The notes beneath the pieces are model-generated. The model worked only from the letters and a program-made list of their open reading frames with translations, was not told where the DNA came from and did no database searches. From Phycisphaerales bacterium (GTDB lineage Bacteria > Planctomycetota > Phycisphaerae > Phycisphaerales > SM1A02): DNA of 51,494 bases. Position 1 is the first letter of the stretch. The number at the start of each line of letters is the position of its first letter. This document shows positions 37,106 to 45,506 of the stretch, piece by piece. The DNA is taken from NCBI GenBank assembly GCA_029242715.1, contig JAQWTL010000045.1:1-51494 (forward strand), read 5' to 3'. Position numbers and translations under genes: made by a program.

Positions 37106-39343
37106 ATGCTTTTGATCATGACAGCCCTGGCTGCACTCATGACGCCCCTGCCAGATGGCTACGTCGATGATGCCCGCTGCAGCCGCTGCCATCAGGACGT
37201 TGCCACTCAGTTTGCTGATCACGGAATGGGCCAGGCCTTCTGGGTTCCAGGGCCGGACAATGCCATCGCCGACTTCAGCGAGGAGGGCGGCACCTATCAC
37301 CATCCCGCCTCCAATCTCCATTACCGCATGCGAATGGACGACGAGGGTCGCATGTGGATGAAGCAATACGAACTGGATCCCCAGGGCCAGCCCATCAACG
37401 AAGTTGAATTGGAAGCCCATTACGCCGTGGGCAGTGGCAACCACGCTCGAACCTACCTGTACCAGTCACCCTCCGGAGAACTCTGGGAATTGCCTGTGAC
37501 CTGGTACACCGGCAAAGGGTGGAGGATGTCACCGGGCTATGACACGACACATCATCGACGGTTTGGAAGACAGGTCGGAAGAGGTTGCATCTTCTGCCAT
37601 ACCGCCCTGCCGGGCATGCCTGAAGATGAAGATCTGCTTGGTCGGCCCATCACCTTCCCGGATTCAATCCCGCTTGGAATCGGTTGCCAGAGGTGTCATG
37701 GCCCTGGCAAGGCCCATGTCGATCTGGCCTATTCGGCTGATGCAACTGATGAAGCCATTGCCGCATCGATCCTGAATCCAGATGATCTGCCCCCCAAACT
37801 GGCTGATGATCTGTGCCTCCAATGTCATATGCAACCAAGTAGTCGACTCGGATCAATGCTCCGCCCCTTTGACCGAGGCGTCTTCTCATATCGCCCCGGT
37901 GAACACCTGGAAACATACTTGGCCCATATCGACTTCCCGCCTGATGACCCGGAGGATGCCAAGTTTGAAATCAACCATCATGGTTATCAACTTGAACGCA
38001 GTGCCTGTTTCAAGGATTCCGACCGCACCAGTTGTCTTTCGTGCCATGACGCACACCACAAACTCTCACCTCAGGGAATCCAGGAACGTACACGGGCTAC
38101 GTGCCTTGAATGCCACGAACCAGAAGCCTGTCAGGTTGAGCAGGTCATGCAGATACCACTGGCTGAAGCGCAGGACTGCGCAGTCTGCCACATGCCTACC
38201 CGTGTCCCAGATGATGTCATTCATTCCGCGGTAACCGACCACCGCATCCAGAATCCCGGCCCGCTACCACCGGCACCCGCCATGGATGGTCCGCCACCTT
38301 CGGATGTCACTCCCCGGTTGCTGTATCCCGAGCGTTTCAAGGATGACCCATATGCCCAAGCCTATCCATTGCTGGGCGACATGCTCAGCAACCGAACACG
38401 ACGAGTTGATGATCTGGCAGATCTTCTTGAAGGCGCGGATGCGATCCCTCCAAGGCTGCTGCTTGCCCAGGGGCTCTGGGTAGCGGGCAAGAAGGATGCG
38501 ACTCGTGAAGTTCTGGAGCCACTCGTTCTCGATGCACCATGGGCAACAACTGCACATGTGAATCTTGCTGCCGTTGACATGGCTGATGGCAATATCGATG
38601 AAGCAAGAACACGTCTTGAGGCCGTCGTTTCCGATACCCCGTTCGCTGCAGATGCCTGGTCCAGCCTGGCGGCAATTCACTTCCAGCAAGGTCGCCAAGA
38701 AGATGCCATTGCCACGGCTCGTGAAGTAACCAGGCTCCGACCAAACAACCATCTGGCATATTCGAAGCTGGGAACCTACCTGGCGAGCAACGGCTTGTTT
38801 TCAGAAGCCGCAGACGCCTTTGCAAAGTCAGAGGCATTATCGCCGGGCGACCCTTCCGTCGCCTACAACCTCGGACTTGCACGCTGGAAAGCCGGCGACC
38901 TGCCGGAAGCAACTCGCGATTGGCAGCACGCCTTGATTCGTTCTCCAAATGATCCTCGACTCATCCGTTTCAACATCATGGCGCGAACGCTTCCATGGCC
39001 CGGACTGAAAGCCAGACCGGAAGAAGCCCTTGCGATTGCGGTTCCCTTCTACAAGTCCAATCCCTCTTCCGCAGATGCCACTTTGATGCTCGCGCTGGCC
39101 ATGCTGGCAAATGGCCATGCTGCTGAACTGGGTACGGTGCTGCAACGTGCCAATGAATTGAAGGCCGATCCTGCTGCGATCAGACTCATTCAGGCAATGG
39201 CGCTCGCTGAAACCGGCAATCCATCAGCTGGCCGGGCCATCTTTGATCAGGTCCAGGCCCGAGCCACAAAGCTCGACATTCTTCGCGAAGGCTTGCTTCT
39301 GAGAGCCCGTGAGACCTTTGGTCTGACGACCCCGAGCCGTTGA
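37106..39343 (+). CDS. Seven-heme c-type cytochrome with TPR domain
   Basis: A 745-residue protein. The N-terminal half has seven CxxCH heme sites, at about residues 25, 161, 194, 237, 310, 333 and 358 (CSRCH, CIFCH, CQRCH, CLQCH, CLSCH, CLECH, CAVCH). The C-terminal half is made of TPR repeats (SSLAAIHFQQGRQEDAIATA, VAYNLGLARWKAGDLPEAT). A short hydrophobic N-terminus (LLIMTALAALM) should export it for heme attachment. The layout resembles the cytochrome c554-type multiheme/TPR proteins frequent in planctomycetes; the redox partner is unknown. It is divergent from the chagasin-like gene by 108 bases and followed by a hairpin. Confidence 0.88.
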   Translation: MLLIMTALAALMTPLPDGYVDDARCSRCHQDVATQFADHGMGQAFWVPGPDNAIADFSEEGGTYHHPASNLHYRMRMDDEGRMWMKQYELDPQGQPINEVELEAHYAVGSGNHARTYLYQSPSGELWELPVTWYTGKGWRMSPGYDTTHHRRFGRQVGRGCIFCHTALPGMPEDEDLLGRPITFPDSIPLGIGCQRCHGPGKAHVDLAYSADATDEAIAASILNPDDLPPKLADDLCLQCHMQPSSRLGSMLRPFDRGVFSYRPGEHLETYLAHIDFPPDDPEDAKFEINHHGYQLERSACFKDSDRTSCLSCHDAHHKLSPQGIQERTRATCLECHEPEACQVEQVMQIPLAEAQDCAVCHMPTRVPDDVIHSAVTDHRIQNPGPLPPAPAMDGPPPSDVTPRLLYPERFKDDPYAQAYPLLGDMLSNRTRRVDDLADLLEGADAIPPRLLLAQGLWVAGKKDATREVLEPLVLDAPWATTAHVNLAAVDMADGNIDEARTRLEAVVSDTPFAADAWSSLAAIHFQQGRQEDAIATAREVTRLRPNNHLAYSKLGTYLASNGLFSEAADAFAKSEALSPGDPSVAYNLGLARWKAGDLPEATRDWQHALIRSPNDPRLIRFNIMARTLPWPGLKARPEEALAIAVPFYKSNPSSADATLMLALAMLANGHAAELGTVLQRANELKADPAAIRLIQAMALAETGNPSAGRAIFDQVQARATKLDILREGLLLRARETFGLTTPSR

Positions 39344-39366
39344 CGTGTCATCAACCGGTAAATAAA

Positions 39367-39401
39367 CGCGGCCCGGCTTGCTTGTGACAAGCCGGACCGC
39401 G
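39367..39401. terminator. GC-rich hairpin between convergent genes
   Basis: A 13-bp stem with one mismatch (39367-39379 with 39389-39401) and a 9-base loop stands between the convergent cytochrome and beta-helix genes. There is no T run on either side. It may stop both transcripts. Confidence 0.5.
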
Positions 39402-39455
39402 TGATGAAACACTGAACCAATCTCCCATGGACGAAAACAATGCAGGCATCGGCCT

Positions 39456-41939
39456 TTACTTGCGCGAGTGGGAGGACTTGCCGGAACGGGAGGACTTGCC
39501 GGGACGGGAGGACTTGCCGGGGCGGAAGTCGTCTATCAGCATCATCAAATCCTTGATGTCCACGATCTTGTCACGGTTGATATCTGCTTTGGAATTTCTG
39601 GTTCCCCATGCATCAATCAGAATGTACAAGTCTCGCAAGTTCCTATGACTGTCATGACTGGTGATTGCGTAGCCCGAATTCGATTGAATCAGGCAGTGTT
39701 CACTCACGGAATTGCCACCCAGGTCGAGCCACTCGCCGACGATCTGATCAGGCAGGTTGCCACAGATCTTGGAATCCTTAACCGGGGGCTGGTATCCGGG
39801 TGTGGTGTACATGCCGCCACCATCTGCTGACTGGTTCTCCTTGACGTTGCAGTTCGTCACCTCCGGTGCACAATTCCAGTTGTAGATGGCTCCGCCAAGA
39901 GAGATGGCCAGATTGGCTGTGAAGTTGCTGTTCATATAACGCGGTGCGGATTCATGGGCGTGAACGGCGCCACCGCAACCTTTCCCACCATCTTCGCCGG
40001 TCGCCTCGTTGTCATGGAAAGTGCAGCTGCTGTATACAGATGGGCTACCACTGCTATCACAGGCTGCCCCGCCAAGGTCCAGGGCCTTGTTGTTCTTGAA
40101 ATCGCATTCCATGTACACGGGATACGATTGGAGCTGAGCATACGCGGCCCCACCACGCTTGGCCTGGTTTCCGAGGAATACACCACGGACGTAACGTGGA
40201 TTGCTCAGGTTCGAGCTCGCAACGGCACCACCCCGCTCCATTGCCACATTCTGCTCAAACATGCAGTCCTGGATAATCGAACTGACGTGATCATTGCTGA
40301 AGATGGCACCGCCGTAGCGAGCACGATTGGTAGAAAATTCCGTGTCATTGATACTCGGACTACTGTCTTCGATGTACAGAGCCCCACCCTTCTCACTGCT
40401 CTGGTTCTCCAGGAAAAGACAGTCTTCTTCAAACCGAGGATCAGATCCTTCGACCACGTAGCACGCGCCGCCGTTATCCGCTGAGGAATTGCCCCTGAAT
40501 CGACAGTGGGTGAACTTGGCATCGGCGCTTCGGTTGTAGACGGCACCAGCGAAACGGTTGGATCGGTTGCCGGCCAAGACACAGTCCGTGAGATAGGTTC
40601 CAGATAACTGTTCCGAAAAGATCGCGCCACCACCAACCATGAGGGTGTCATAGTTTTCGGTGAATACAGTGTTCGTGATCAGTTCACATTTGTTCAGGGT
40701 GACAGAAGAGGAATTGTCTGCAAACAGACCGCCACCCTGATGTTTGGCCAGATTGTCTTTGACCATGGTTCCATCAAGAGTCACGCGGGTGGCGACTTCA
40801 CCTTCGCCAACCACGTAGATACCACCACCCTGATTGTCGGCAGTATTTCCGGAAACCTCGCCATCCATGAGGTGAAGTTCAGGATTGGAGCCATCAGCCT
40901 TGGATCGTATGTACAGCCCACCACCGGTGAACGCATGGTTGCCGATGAACTTGGAATCGCTACACCTGACCTCACTCTTCAGGCTATAGAGACCACCACC
41001 AAATCCTTGCTGGTGAAGAACACGATTGTTTGAAATCTTGCAGAAGTTCAAACTGGCTGCATGAGTGTTGCAACTCTTGATGGATATCCCACCACCTGCC
41101 ACCTCGGCTGTATTGCCCTCTACGACGCACTCGTCCATGACAAATTTGCTGTTCTCTGAGGAGAACAAGCCGCCACCCCGGACGCCTGCCTGGTTGTCAA
41201 GGAATTCACAAACCTCAAGATTCACTTCGGCGTGCTGATGGATGGCCATGCCGCCACCACTCAGGGAAGTCGTGTTTTCTTTCAGGCTGCAGTCGCTGGT
41301 TTGCAAACGACCTCCGGAGACGAACACGCCGCCTCCACTATAGAGGGATTCATTGGCAGCAATCTTGCCACCATTGATCACTGCGTTGCTCTTATAAAAG
41401 TACAACCCGCCGCCTTCTCGACCGGATGTGTTGTTCGCAATATGGCAATCCTCAAGCACCGGGCTGCCGGTTGAACAAAAGAAACCGCCACCGTTTTTCA
41501 CGGATTGGTTTCCATCAATAACGCATTGGCGAAAGAGAGGACTCGTGTTATTCAGGTAGACACCGCCACCTTCCTGAGCCCGACCACCGGTCAGGATGAG
41601 GTCCACGAACTTGGTGTCCTCATCCTCTCCATTATCGCAGCGAATCACGCCACGAACCTGCTTGCCGTCCAGGGTCACCGTGCCACTACCATCTTTGGCA
41701 ATGATGATGACCGGTTTGCCAAGCGTATCGACGACGTAATCGCCATCGCCGGTATAAACACCGGGCATGACCTGGATTTCCGTTACTTCGCTGGATGAAG
41801 CATCGTTGACGGCGGCTTGGATACTGTCGTACTGAGCCGGTGCATCGTCATCGACAGTGACAATAGCCGCACCGGCTACGCTCGTACAAGAAACAATGAT
41901 CGCGCCCACCAAACAGGTGGCAGTTCTCTGAATATTCAT
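39456..41939 (-). CDS. Secreted parallel beta-helix protein with degenerate dockerin-like end
   Basis: An 827-residue exported protein. A signal peptide (ATCLVGAIIVSCTSVAGA) is followed by an entry region typical of right-handed beta-helices (DSIQAAVNDA, IQVMPGVYTGDG, VTLDGKQVRGVI). Over 20 rungs follow, of the form GGGxxxxxSxPxxxxCxIxxN, with a Cys or aliphatic residue at a repeated rung position. Near the C-terminus is a dockerin-like pair: a first half without its calcium loop (LRDLYILIDAWG) and a second with one (ADINRDKIVDIKDLMMLIDDF). The last residues are a basic tandem-repeat tail. It is probably surface-bound or released; polysaccharide or adhesion function is only a guess. It is related to the protein at 46699. 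Confidence 0.85.
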   Translation of the reverse strand: MNIQRTATCLVGAIIVSCTSVAGAAIVTVDDDAPAQYDSIQAAVNDASSSEVTEIQVMPGVYTGDGDYVVDTLGKPVIIIAKDGSGTVTLDGKQVRGVIRCDNGEDEDTKFVDLILTGGRAQEGGGVYLNNTSPLFRQCVIDGNQSVKNGGGFFCSTGSPVLEDCHIANNTSGREGGGLYFYKSNAVINGGKIAANESLYSGGGVFVSGGRLQTSDCSLKENTTSLSGGGMAIHQHAEVNLEVCEFLDNQAGVRGGGLFSSENSKFVMDECVVEGNTAEVAGGGISIKSCNTHAASLNFCKISNNRVLHQQGFGGGLYSLKSEVRCSDSKFIGNHAFTGGGLYIRSKADGSNPELHLMDGEVSGNTADNQGGGIYVVGEGEVATRVTLDGTMVKDNLAKHQGGGLFADNSSSVTLNKCELITNTVFTENYDTLMVGGGAIFSEQLSGTYLTDCVLAGNRSNRFAGAVYNRSADAKFTHCRFRGNSSADNGGACYVVEGSDPRFEEDCLFLENQSSEKGGALYIEDSSPSINDTEFSTNRARYGGAIFSNDHVSSIIQDCMFEQNVAMERGGAVASSNLSNPRYVRGVFLGNQAKRGGAAYAQLQSYPVYMECDFKNNKALDLGGAACDSSGSPSVYSSCTFHDNEATGEDGGKGCGGAVHAHESAPRYMNSNFTANLAISLGGAIYNWNCAPEVTNCNVKENQSADGGGMYTTPGYQPPVKDSKICGNLPDQIVGEWLDLGGNSVSEHCLIQSNSGYAITSHDSHRNLRDLYILIDAWGTRNSKADINRDKIVDIKDLMMLIDDFRPGKSSRPGKSSRSGKSSHSRK
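39471..39524 (-). repeat. Three tandem 18-bp repeats coding a basic tail
   Basis: Three units of 18 bp (39471-39488, 39489-39506, 39507-39524) differ by only one or two bases each. They encode RPGKSS, RPGKSS and RSGKSS on the minus strand, followed by HSRK and the stop codon. The in-frame period of six residues gives a Lys/Arg/Ser tail after the dockerin-like module. Confidence 0.95.
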
Positions 41940-42503
41940 CTGATGTCATCTCCGCCAGGCGATTCGAACCCCGAATACCTGATCTGTTAATTTGCGGCTC
42001 CCCCAGGAGCCAGATTCCCGTTTCGTTGGCAAGGGATTCAACAGCGATTCCCTCATGCAATAGATCTATGCAGCGACGGATCCCCTGTGTGCTCCTTAAC
42101 GAGGTTTCTGTCACTTATTGAGCCTGAGAAATCTAAAATCGTCGATTTGAAGGCTGCAAAGGCAGTCCTGACTGCCCATTTGTGTTCAAGAGCTTTAGTT
42201 TGGGCTGCAAGCCACATCCCAACAGTCTTCTTTGAACATGGGTAGCAACTTGTCACCAGAAGCAATCTAGAACAGTTCCAGATCAGATGGGGTACTCGGG
42301 TGACAATGATCATGGCGTGACACCAGATCGCTGCCGTTTGGCACCTCATTCATACATCTGTAATGAAGACGCCTTCCAACTGAAGCTTTGGAAGGCGTAT
42401 GTGCCAAGACAGTTAAACACCGGCCATGCAGATACGCAATGGCGATCTTGATAATGAGCCTGTTTGTACAGCAGCGAGCTTCTAAAGCTAGACTCTCCCC
42501 TTC
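41940..42503. other. Long divergent intergenic region with hairpins
   Basis: The gap between the beta-helix gene (minus) and the sensor kinase (plus) holds both promoters. Visible structures are stems at 41996-42001/42006-42011 and 41962-41966/41972-41976, and a strong one at 42369-42398. No convincing coding frame, tRNA or known RNA is present. Confidence 0.5.
42369..42398. repeat. Perfect 11-bp inverted repeat
   Basis: Arms 42369-42379 and 42388-42398 match perfectly around an 8-base spacer. No T run follows on either strand, so it is not a standard terminator. It lies 105 bases before the kinase start and could be an RNA element or the end of an unseen short transcript. Confidence 0.7.
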
Positions 42504-44342
42504 ATGACTTCACGGCTTCCCCTCAATTTCATTGCTCCGGTTCTTATCGCAATACCGGTGCTCATCCTGGGAGTCGGACTTTCCACCCTTTGGTACTGGC
42601 AGTCCAGAGATGCCGTGAGCACTCTGATCGATCAGGAAATCGACCAGATTCATGACCTGGTCACATTGAAAATCAACGAGATCGTGGCTATTCCGCCAAT
42701 GGTCTGCCTGATGAATGAACACCTCATGAAACGGGGTCTTCTGGATCCAAGCGATCTCCCTTCCTGGCGAGAGACCTTCTACCAGGAGATACAGGCATTC
42801 AAATCACTCAGTGCCATTACATGGGGATCTGAGGACGGACGAAGTGCGTGGGTCGCCAGGTACGCCGATGGAAAGACCTACTGGGACATCAAAGATGATC
42901 CTTCGATTCAGATGATGCGGGAATGGATCATTGATGAGGTAGGCAACATCACAAAGTCACCGATCAATACATTCGACTACGACCTGTTCTCTCGCCCGTG
43001 GTACATGACACCTCGAAAGGCTGGCAGACCCGCCTGGAGCCAGCCGTATCTCTGGGCAGGCGCAGAGAACAGTGAAAACGAGACGGTCGGAGTCTCCTAT
43101 GGCCGACCGATCTTCAACGAAGATGGCACACTCATCGGTGTGATGGATACCGACATTTCACTGAATGATCTTTCCGGCTTTCTCCAGTCCATACCTGTTG
43201 GAAAAACCGGCGTTGCCATCCTTGCTTCGAGCGATGGAAAACTGCTTGCGACATCGGACAAATCCAGAGTGGTAGCCGATGACGGCAGCTTGTCGAAAAT
43301 TGCTGCCTCTTCAAATCTGATGATTCAGCAGATCGGCAGTGCCCTTGATCAGCAGCAACTCACGCAGAACTACAATGGAACGGTCATGCTTGAGGATGAA
43401 CCTCACTTGATGAGACTCTCCAAAGCAGGAGAATCCGTCGGCCTTGACTGGCGGCTGGGCACGATCATCCCCGAGAGTGATTTTCTTGCTGAAATCGATG
43501 AACAGTTTCACAGAAGCCTGACACTCAGCCTGGCCGTCTTGATTCTCGTGTTCATCTTCGGAACACTGACCTTCAGATGGCTGGTGAATCCTCTGCACAA
43601 ACTCATCGAGGCCTTGAGAAAAATCGGCGACGGACAACTTGAAACCAAAGTGAACATTGCCACGACCAGCGAATACGTCAAACTCGGCAATGCAATCAAT
43701 CAAATGACCCGCAATTTGCAGAAATCACATGAGAGAGAAGATCTGCTCAAGCGTGAACATGATCATCGTGTCAAGAATATGCTTACGCAGATCGTGGTGC
43801 ACTGCCAGAAAACAGTCAGCCAATGCACGACTGATCAGAAACTGGTCGAAAACCTGACCGCCAGGGTCTCCAATCTTTCCGGGGTCCACGACCTTCTGGC
43901 AGGACGGAATCACCCTGGGATCAGCATTGAAGAACTCATCAAGGATTGCTCCAGCCCTTATTTGACCAGCAAGGATCTGCTGGAGACCGAAGGACCTGGA
44001 ATCTATCTCAACCCCAAAGCAGCCATGTGCCTGTCACACGTCATAAACGAACTGGCAACAAATTCCTGCAAACACGGTGCATTTTCAAGAACTGACGGTC
44101 TCGTAAATGCCACTTGGCGAATACAGGAAGCTGAAGATGGCGACATGCTTGAGATCAACTGGGTTGAAACAAGAGGAAAGCAGCCTGCAGGAGAGATGAC
44201 TCCCAGCTTTGGAACACAAGTGATCCAGGATCTGATTCCATATGAATTGTCAGGCACAGCCGAGATGGCATTCACACCCGAAGGCCTTGACTTCAAGGCT
44301 TCCATATCTGGCAAACACTTCAAGTTGCTGAAGGATGCTTGA
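42504..44342 (+). CDS. HWE-type sensor histidine kinase with dCache and HAMP domains
   Basis: A 612-residue membrane sensor. A membrane helix near residues 9-30 and another near 335-357 flank a periplasmic sensor region of the dCache type (SRPWYMTPRKAGRPAWSQPY, GVSYGRPIFNEDGTLIGVMD). HAMP follows (LHKLIEALRKIGDGQ). The H box is EHDHRVKNML with His421. The ATPase domain has HVINELATNSCKHGAFS and INWVETRG, the N-box and W-x-E that define HWE kinases. In this subfamily the usual F box is weak or absent. No response regulator is next to it, so it is an orphan. It may sense a small extracellular ligand, since dCache domains usually do. Confidence 0.88.
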   Translation: MTSRLPLNFIAPVLIAIPVLILGVGLSTLWYWQSRDAVSTLIDQEIDQIHDLVTLKINEIVAIPPMVCLMNEHLMKRGLLDPSDLPSWRETFYQEIQAFKSLSAITWGSEDGRSAWVARYADGKTYWDIKDDPSIQMMREWIIDEVGNITKSPINTFDYDLFSRPWYMTPRKAGRPAWSQPYLWAGAENSENETVGVSYGRPIFNEDGTLIGVMDTDISLNDLSGFLQSIPVGKTGVAILASSDGKLLATSDKSRVVADDGSLSKIAASSNLMIQQIGSALDQQQLTQNYNGTVMLEDEPHLMRLSKAGESVGLDWRLGTIIPESDFLAEIDEQFHRSLTLSLAVLILVFIFGTLTFRWLVNPLHKLIEALRKIGDGQLETKVNIATTSEYVKLGNAINQMTRNLQKSHEREDLLKREHDHRVKNMLTQIVVHCQKTVSQCTTDQKLVENLTARVSNLSGVHDLLAGRNHPGISIEELIKDCSSPYLTSKDLLETEGPGIYLNPKAAMCLSHVINELATNSCKHGAFSRTDGLVNATWRIQEAEDGDMLEINWVETRGKQPAGEMTPSFGTQVIQDLIPYELSGTAEMAFTPEGLDFKASISGKHFKLLKDA

Positions 44343-44365
44343 TACGAAAAATGGCGACAGCCCAC

Positions 44366-45205
44366 TCAGGCCAGTTCGTAACCGAATGCCTTGAGTTCTT
44401 CCCCCGCCACCGCCTGGAATTTCTGCACTTCCGAACCCGACATCTCTTTTCGCCACCGACCAACTGTTGCATTTGATATCGGCTGAGCAAGTCTTTGATG
44501 CCGCTGGAATGATGCTCTCGCATCAGCCTTGACCTGGGTTGCCTCGAATTGAGCAGGCTCGAGCTCAAGTCCAAGAAAGGCCATGAGCTTTTCCAGGTGC
44601 TCGGCAGGATTGCTCGTGAAGTCTTCGTAACGAACCGTGTGAACGATGGGATTCGTCCGAACCGATAGACCCGCTTCAGTGCAACGCTTCCAGTAACGAG
44701 CATATGCAGCAGATGAATTCAATCTCACGTTCGGGTGCTTCAACGCTGAGCAATAGCCGTCCCGACCATCCCGCACAACATGGATGAAGCGGGCGTTCGG
44801 AAAATGCTTGACCAGAAAACCAAGCCGAAGGACATGTTGCGGGGTCTTCTCGATCAGGATTCGGCCCTCATTACGCGACTCCAGCAGGATCGCGGCACGT
44901 GTCAAGAAATCGATGACGTCGCAGGATTCCGAGAACAACCGCTTGTTGTCTTCTGTTGACAGACCGAAATGATCACGTGAAAAGATGTTCCGTGGGGACA
45001 GCAGGCCCGTTTCCTTCTGAGCACTGAACAATCGACTGTGGGCATGAAGGATGCGTTCCATCAAGGTCGTGCCGCTTCTAGGAGCGCCCAAGACAAAGAT
45101 CATCCTGTGATCACTGACTGTCTTTGGCCGATGCCAACTGATATTTCGAAACACCTGATGCGGTGCCTTGATATATGACCCGAGAATGACCTGGAGTGAT
45201 TTCAT
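44366..45205 (-). CDS. PAPS-dependent sulfotransferase family protein
   Basis: A 279-residue protein with the 5'-phosphosulfate loop of sulfotransferases (FVLGAPRSGTTLMERIL) and the 3'-phosphate region (NARFIHVVRDGRDGYCS). It should move a sulfo group from PAPS to a carbohydrate, lipid or protein Tyr; the acceptor is unknown. No signal peptide is seen. It converges on the kinase gene (23 bases between stops) and is divergent from the hydrolase gene. No PAPS synthesis gene is in the window. Confidence 0.88.
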   Translation of the reverse strand: MKSLQVILGSYIKAPHQVFRNISWHRPKTVSDHRMIFVLGAPRSGTTLMERILHAHSRLFSAQKETGLLSPRNIFSRDHFGLSTEDNKRLFSESCDVIDFLTRAAILLESRNEGRILIEKTPQHVLRLGFLVKHFPNARFIHVVRDGRDGYCSALKHPNVRLNSSAAYARYWKRCTEAGLSVRTNPIVHTVRYEDFTSNPAEHLEKLMAFLGLELEPAQFEATQVKADARASFQRHQRLAQPISNATVGRWRKEMSGSEVQKFQAVAGEELKAFGYELA

Positions 45206-45262
45206 GCCGGGAACACCTGTGCCTCTTTGAACGTCAATTCAAATCAGGGCAACAGTCTATCA

Positions 45263-45276
45263 CAACACATGTGTTG
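45263..45276. promoter_or_regulatory. Perfect 14-bp palindrome, candidate operator
   Basis: CAACACATGTGTTG lies 58 bases before the sulfotransferase start in the shared upstream region with the hydrolase gene. A perfect even palindrome of this size suits a dimeric regulator; no regulator gene is adjacent. Confidence 0.4.
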
Positions 45277-45506
45277 CTCCGCCAACAGCAATGCATCATT
45301 GAGGCCGAATTTGACATCGATGGCCATAGCCTCATCACGATCGTCGATCGGCTGATCATTCCGATTGACTGACCGGATCTGCCTGGACGCTACTGCTACC
45401 ATGGCTTGCGATGATCATGCCCTCGACACAATCCATGTCTGCTGGCAAGAACAGTGCCTTCGCAAGATCGCAAAGCAATGACAGCATTCAAATGGTTGCC
45501 ATTGCC

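Noticed and set aside
36998-37444. N-terminal extension of the chagasin-like frame (about 149 codons)
   Set aside because: The true start has a ribosome site and a lipoprotein signal; the extension overlaps the divergent cytochrome gene.
39456-41939. Repeated GGG..C..N units considered as a CRISPR-like or DNA repeat array
   Set aside because: The periodicity is at protein level (beta-helix rungs); the DNA units are not near-identical and there are no spacers.
41961-41976. TTCGAA sequence resembling a tRNA T-loop
   Set aside because: The flanking bases do not form a T-stem, and no acceptor, D or anticodon arm can be folded; it is just a short inverted repeat.
42053-42349. Minus-strand open frame of 98 codons in the intergenic region
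   Set aside because: No recognisable domain, no signal for export and no ribosome site; likely chance.
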